DNA from: Adineta ricciae
Lineage: Eukaryota; Rotifera; Eurotatoria; Adinetida; Adinetidae
Reading direction: 5' to 3'
Length of the DNA stretch: 64,000 nucleotides
Assembly: GCA_905250025.1 (NCBI GenBank)
Contig: CAJNOJ010000165.1
Span: 1-64,000, forward strand
The notes beneath the pieces are model-generated. The model saw nothing but the letters and a program-made list of their open reading frames with translations, did not search any database and was not told the DNA's origin. A program made the translations under genes and the position numbers. Numbering within the stretch: position 1 is the stretch's first letter; every line of letters begins with the position of its first letter. This document shows, in pieces, positions 60,183 to 64,000 of the stretch.

Positions 60183-61500
60183 ATGATCATAATCGATATT
60201 TACATCTTGAATTTTGTTTACTTCTACACTTTATCCATCCAAAGTATCAGCTCAACGAAAATTTATAAACTCGAACAACAATTCGGATCAACAATAGTAT
60301 TACCACCATGTCTTCCTCCAACGCCGTCATCTGTTGATATAGAAACAGTAAGATGATACTTTTCATTTTCTCTTTTGAAGATTATGTTCTCGCTAGACAA
60401 TTCTATTCAAATCGAACTCAGGTGAATTGCTAACTTTGAATGGAGTACTAATCTCTGACAATCCACGTTTGACGATAAACAATCGATCTTCGACTAAATT
60501 AATTATTGAAGATATTGATTTATCGGACCAGGGAGAATATGAATGTCGAACGAATGAAATCATTATTTATTTATTTCATTTAATGGTTGTTAAAAGTAAG
60601 TATGAGTAGACAATCCTATATTCTTGCAACTAATTGTTTACACTTAGCATCCTTCATTCAATTAACAGCAGTCGAAGGTTCTAATGTTACATTACGATGT
60701 GTTGAAAACGGTATGTGGATTATTGAAGAGAGTCCACGAGGTGGAACTGTTCGTAAGTTGTATTTGGCTTCAAGAAAATTTCAATCGAATTGCTAATGAT
60801 CATATAAAGGTACACAATATACATCGGAGTTAATTCTAAATAATATTCAACGAGATGATCGACGTTTCCAAAAAATTCTTTGTTCTACATTGGATGGACA
60901 TGAAAAACGAGAATATATTATTGATGTGATGTGTAAATATTCCGTGATAGAAATCATCTTCACGTAACATTCTTTTCCTGTCTCTTTTGAATTAGATAAA
61001 CCAACTGTCAAACTAACGATGTCGGTCCGAGAGAAATTGATGTGTATAGTATGCGCCCATCCGCTGCCCTATCGTATCCAATGGTTGCGAAATGCGCGAA
61101 AAGAACGCGATGAAATTGTTCATCAGGCAAATATCAATCAATCATGCATTGTTCAAGAGTATACTTCGATCTCGGTATGATTAATAAATCATTTAGATAC
61201 ATCAATTGACAGACTTTTCATCTTTAGAGACTAACGTCTAATCGGGAAGAAGTTATTGAATGTGAAGCGGAGAATATCTATGGTAGTGATCGAGATATTA
61301 TACGAATAGGCGGTAGAACAAAAAGGACAAATTTTACTTCGGCAATACAAACGTTTCCGACCAGTTCGTTCAATCTATTCTCGAAATCAATTAGAATTAA
61401 TGTCACGAATAAATCATCAAATATTCAACAACATTATGTGACGATTATGTTAATAATTTCACAGACGGTCGTTTTAAAGCGCCATCTATATGAGAAGTGA
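60183..61500 (+). CDS. Secreted or surface protein with three Ig-like domains
   Basis: Assembled from about six short exons that keep the frame. It starts MIIIDIYILNFVYFYTLSIQ, a plausible signal peptide. Ig 1 includes QFGSTIVLPPCLPP, then RLTINNRSSTKLIIEDIDLS and DQGEYECRTNE, the classic DxGxYxC strand. Ig 2 has SNVTLRCVENG, then YTSELILNNIQRDDRRFQKI and LCST. Ig 3 has KPTVKLTMSVREKLMCIVCA, PYRIQWLRNA and EEVIECEAENIYGSD, typical of an I-set domain. It ends in a mildly hydrophobic stretch (YVTIMLIISQTVVL), possibly a GPI or membrane signal, and TGA at 61498. The plan resembles lachesin/IgLON cell-adhesion proteins; the precise orthologue is uncertain. Exon borders: ...GAAACA/GTAAG and CTAG/ACAATTC for the first intron. 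Confidence 0.72.
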
Positions 61501-61735
61501 AATCGTATTTTTTTCTGAATATGAAACAGTAAATGTGAATGAAGTGTAGTTTTCAAATTTAATTTTGAATAAAAAAAGAAGACGTTAGCTATAATTTATT
61601 GTATCTTCGTATCAGAAACTGAGCTCTTTGTTTGATCAACCAATTAGATCATGTCTCACATTGATTGTTCAATTTGATCAAGAATCTCATCTCATTCTTA
61701 TTCGTCCTGTTTCCTTTGACTTAACTCAAAACACA

Positions 61736-64000
61736 ATGTCTCCACCGTCTGTTCGTCAACCTGGCGATGTAGTCAATGAAGTCTACTCGGAAAATATCAA
61801 ATCCATTATTCAAACATGTCTTGACGCGGGCGACGACCCAAATTCGCTGATTGAACAAGCGAAACGTGAACTACATAAAATGGTAACTGAAATGATGGCA
61901 GAAGATGATGCTCTACTTGAACGTAAACGAGCCGAACTAGCGCCCATTCGTGTACGTTATGAAGCACTCTATCATGAATTACATCCGGATAAAACCTGTC
62001 CGCAATATGGAAATACATTACCTGTTCTTCAGGCGTTACGGACATACATTGATGAACATAAAAAGCTGAAAGAAGAACACGAAAAACTACTTGAACGCGA
62101 ACCGGATATTCGTCAAGAAGAAAGACAATTATGTAATGAATTGAACGAACGTTCATTACAGATTGACAATCAAACTTTTCTGTCGAAACAACTAGTCGCA
62201 CAAATGAGTCTTTTATCTGAACATATTGCGAAGTTACGTGAGGAAAGAGTACGTATGAATTTGGTCTCTTACGAATGATAATTTTTATGTTCTTTTAGAC
62301 AAAACGTATTGATCATTTATCGGAAATCATTCGTATGTTACATGAATTCGAAGAAGTTTATGGATGGAAGCGACCACTTGCTGATACGATGGTTGGCCGA
62401 TTATTAGCCCTCGGACCAATTGAAGTCGATAAATTTACGTTGACCAAAGAAGCTATTGAGCTTGTGGACAAAGAATTTGCTCAGGTAGATGAATATTTTC
62501 TTTCGTTGAATCTTCTGCACATTCACGAAATTTAGATCAACGAAAAAATACAAAAAGCAGAAGCTTGTTTTGAACAATCACATAAACAATTGACAGCATT
62601 AATGCGTAAACATCAATCGTTAATTCCCAATAGTAAAGCATTAGCTGCTACCAAAGTCAAACATTGTCGAATGTCCAAATTACCTGACGTATGTTCCGTT
62701 TCTTCGTTATCAACTGATACTTGACTATTGAAGTTTCCTTTGTTTAGTTAGTTGCAGAAGTTGATCGATACACTGAACATGCTTTAGATAAACTAACCAA
62801 AGATATAATCAAAGCACGTGAACAAATTCATGTCATATTGAACAAACTCTCCGTTGGTGACGTGTCGAATGATTCGAAATATGCGATTTTATATACGAGT
62901 AAGTATTGAAATTCTGAAATGATTTCTTTTGAACGAATTCTGTTTGGTTTTATAGATGATTTTACAGAAGATATCTATTTCATGCACGAAGAACTTTTGC
63001 AGGAACTTGAAGCACAATACGAAGTGAATAAGACAATGTATGAACAAATTGAAGTGTGGAATGAACTGTTTCTTGAATTTCAAGAATTCGAAGTGCGTTC
63101 GAATGAATTTCAGTGTAAATATACCATGCTTGTTCTTTCTATCTAGAAAAATGCAAGCGACCCTCAGCGTTTCCATCGTCGTGGTTATAGTGCATTAGCA
63201 GAAGAAAAAACTCGTCGAAAATTAGAGGCGACTTTACGCGAGTGTGAATCTCGTCTCGAAAATCTTGCTGAAGATTACATGAAGAAAAATAATGGACAAG
63301 TATTCATTATGAATGCTAATGGAAAAGAAATTCCTGAGTATATTCGACAACGAAAAGAAGATTACGCAAAATCAAAAGAACGTGAACGAGAAGCAGCGAA
63401 GGTAAAGATATAAAATACTTCTATTCAAATAGAATTCATGTATCCTTCAAATTAGACACCGGCTTCGAAGAAAAAAGCTCGTACAGACACTATAGTACGC
63501 GCTCGCCCTGCTCCTCTGCAATCTGTACCTGGTGGCGATGATAATACTAACATTAGTGATGATAATCAATGTGCTACAACTCTTTGTGTACCTGTTTCTA
63601 AAAAGAAAAAAGCTCCTTTGTAAATACTCTTTTTATTATCAATCGAAATTCTTTCTTTTTAAAATAAAAACCATGCAAGTCAATCTATTTATCTCATTGT
63701 TCACTTTCTTCTAACAAATCTCGTCCTTTTCTAGGCAGCACCCAAAGGTACATTAGTTGGCCGGACCCCATTGAAGACAAAGCAATTTCCAAGTAACACG
63801 TCAAGTGCTATATCGAAACGCGTAAGTTTCTCTTTCATCACGTAGCTTTCTTTCAAATGAGATCTTTAGACTGAATCGACGGCGAATCTTCGAACTCCAT
63901 TAACAACGGCTCGCCGTGCTGGAATGCCACAACTACCAACAGGTAAAACCCCTCTACACAATTCAACAATGCAACTTCGAACGACGAAACGCACGAACAT
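61736..64000 (+). CDS. PRC1: Protein regulator of cytokinesis 1 (PRC1/Ase1/MAP65), 3' end beyond the window
   Basis: Antiparallel microtubule bundler of the spindle midzone. Start is MSPPSVRQPGDVVNEVYSEN at 61736; an in-frame ATG at 61628 would add 36 residues. Spectrin-like coiled coils follow (AKRELHKMVTEMMAEDDALL, KKLKEEHEKLLEREPDIRQE). Later exons have DFTEDIYFMHEELLQELEAQ, WNELFLEFQEFEKNASDPQR and FHRRGYSALAEEKTRRKLEA, which closely follow PRC1 (FLEFERKASDPNRF). After KEIPEYIRQRKEDYAKSKE the tail is basic and disordered (TPASKKKARTDT, GTLVGRTPLKTKQFPS, TARRAGMPQLPTGKTPLHNS), fitting the regulated C-terminal region. The exon ending about 63521 has two outcomes: splice to GCAGCACCC at 63736, or read-through to a stop at 63622 (see findings). 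Confidence 0.93.

Overview
The window is eukaryotic nuclear DNA, most likely from a bdelloid rotifer. This is an inference from AT-rich, gene-dense sequence, introns mostly of about 50-70 nt, animal genes (TEAD, axonemal dynein, PRC1, rhodopsin-like receptors), and genes typical of bdelloids: TPR and ADP-ribosyltransferase proteins and bacterial-type enzymes such as a free-standing glutathionylspermidine amidase. No rRNA, tRNA, CRISPR array or bacterial operon was recognised.

Layout. 0.1-2.4 kb: TEAD transcription factor. 3.6-4.6 kb: MEMO1-like protein. 5.5-9.3 kb: an orphan GPCR, a Ly6/three-finger protein that had to be assembled from three short exons, a secreted protein with a 21-nt microexon, and the amidase. 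9.7-15 kb: a TPR protein, an ADP-ribosyltransferase-TPR protein with a degenerate active site, and an alpha/beta hydrolase. 15-18.4 kb: gene-poor. 18.4-20.7 kb: a somatostatin/allatostatin-C-like GPCR. 21.4-25.6 kb: CCT4 and a makorin-like RING protein, both on the minus strand. 26-31.8 kb: the tail of an axonemal dynein heavy chain that stops at a foldback and an N. 31.9-35.4 kb: a BRE1 (RNF20/40) E3 ligase lacking its N-terminus. 36-40.7 kb: thiolase ACAT, a FAM174-like membrane protein and ARPC2, all minus. 40.9-47.9 kb: a Penelope-like retroelement with reverse transcriptase and GIY-YIG endonuclease between long direct repeats. 48-54 kb: a divergent Kv channel converging on UBE3B. 54.8-61.5 kb: a fungal/bacterial-type protein of unknown function, an EF-hand protein, an Arf-like GTPase, a UBASH3-like histidine phosphatase, a small membrane protein and an Ig-domain protein. 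61.7 kb to the end: the cytokinesis protein PRC1, cut by the window edge.

Most genes are unrelated housekeeping or signalling genes, with no operon-like grouping. Several pairs share short divergent or convergent spacers. The most unusual items are the retroelement, the likely transferred genes, and active-site changes in four enzyme or channel genes. All three single-base Ns in the window have repeated sequence at their edges: a 197-bp direct repeat, a 58-bp foldback, and the gapped retroelement repeat. Gene structures crossing them (dynein, BRE1, retroelement right end) should be treated as assembly-limited.
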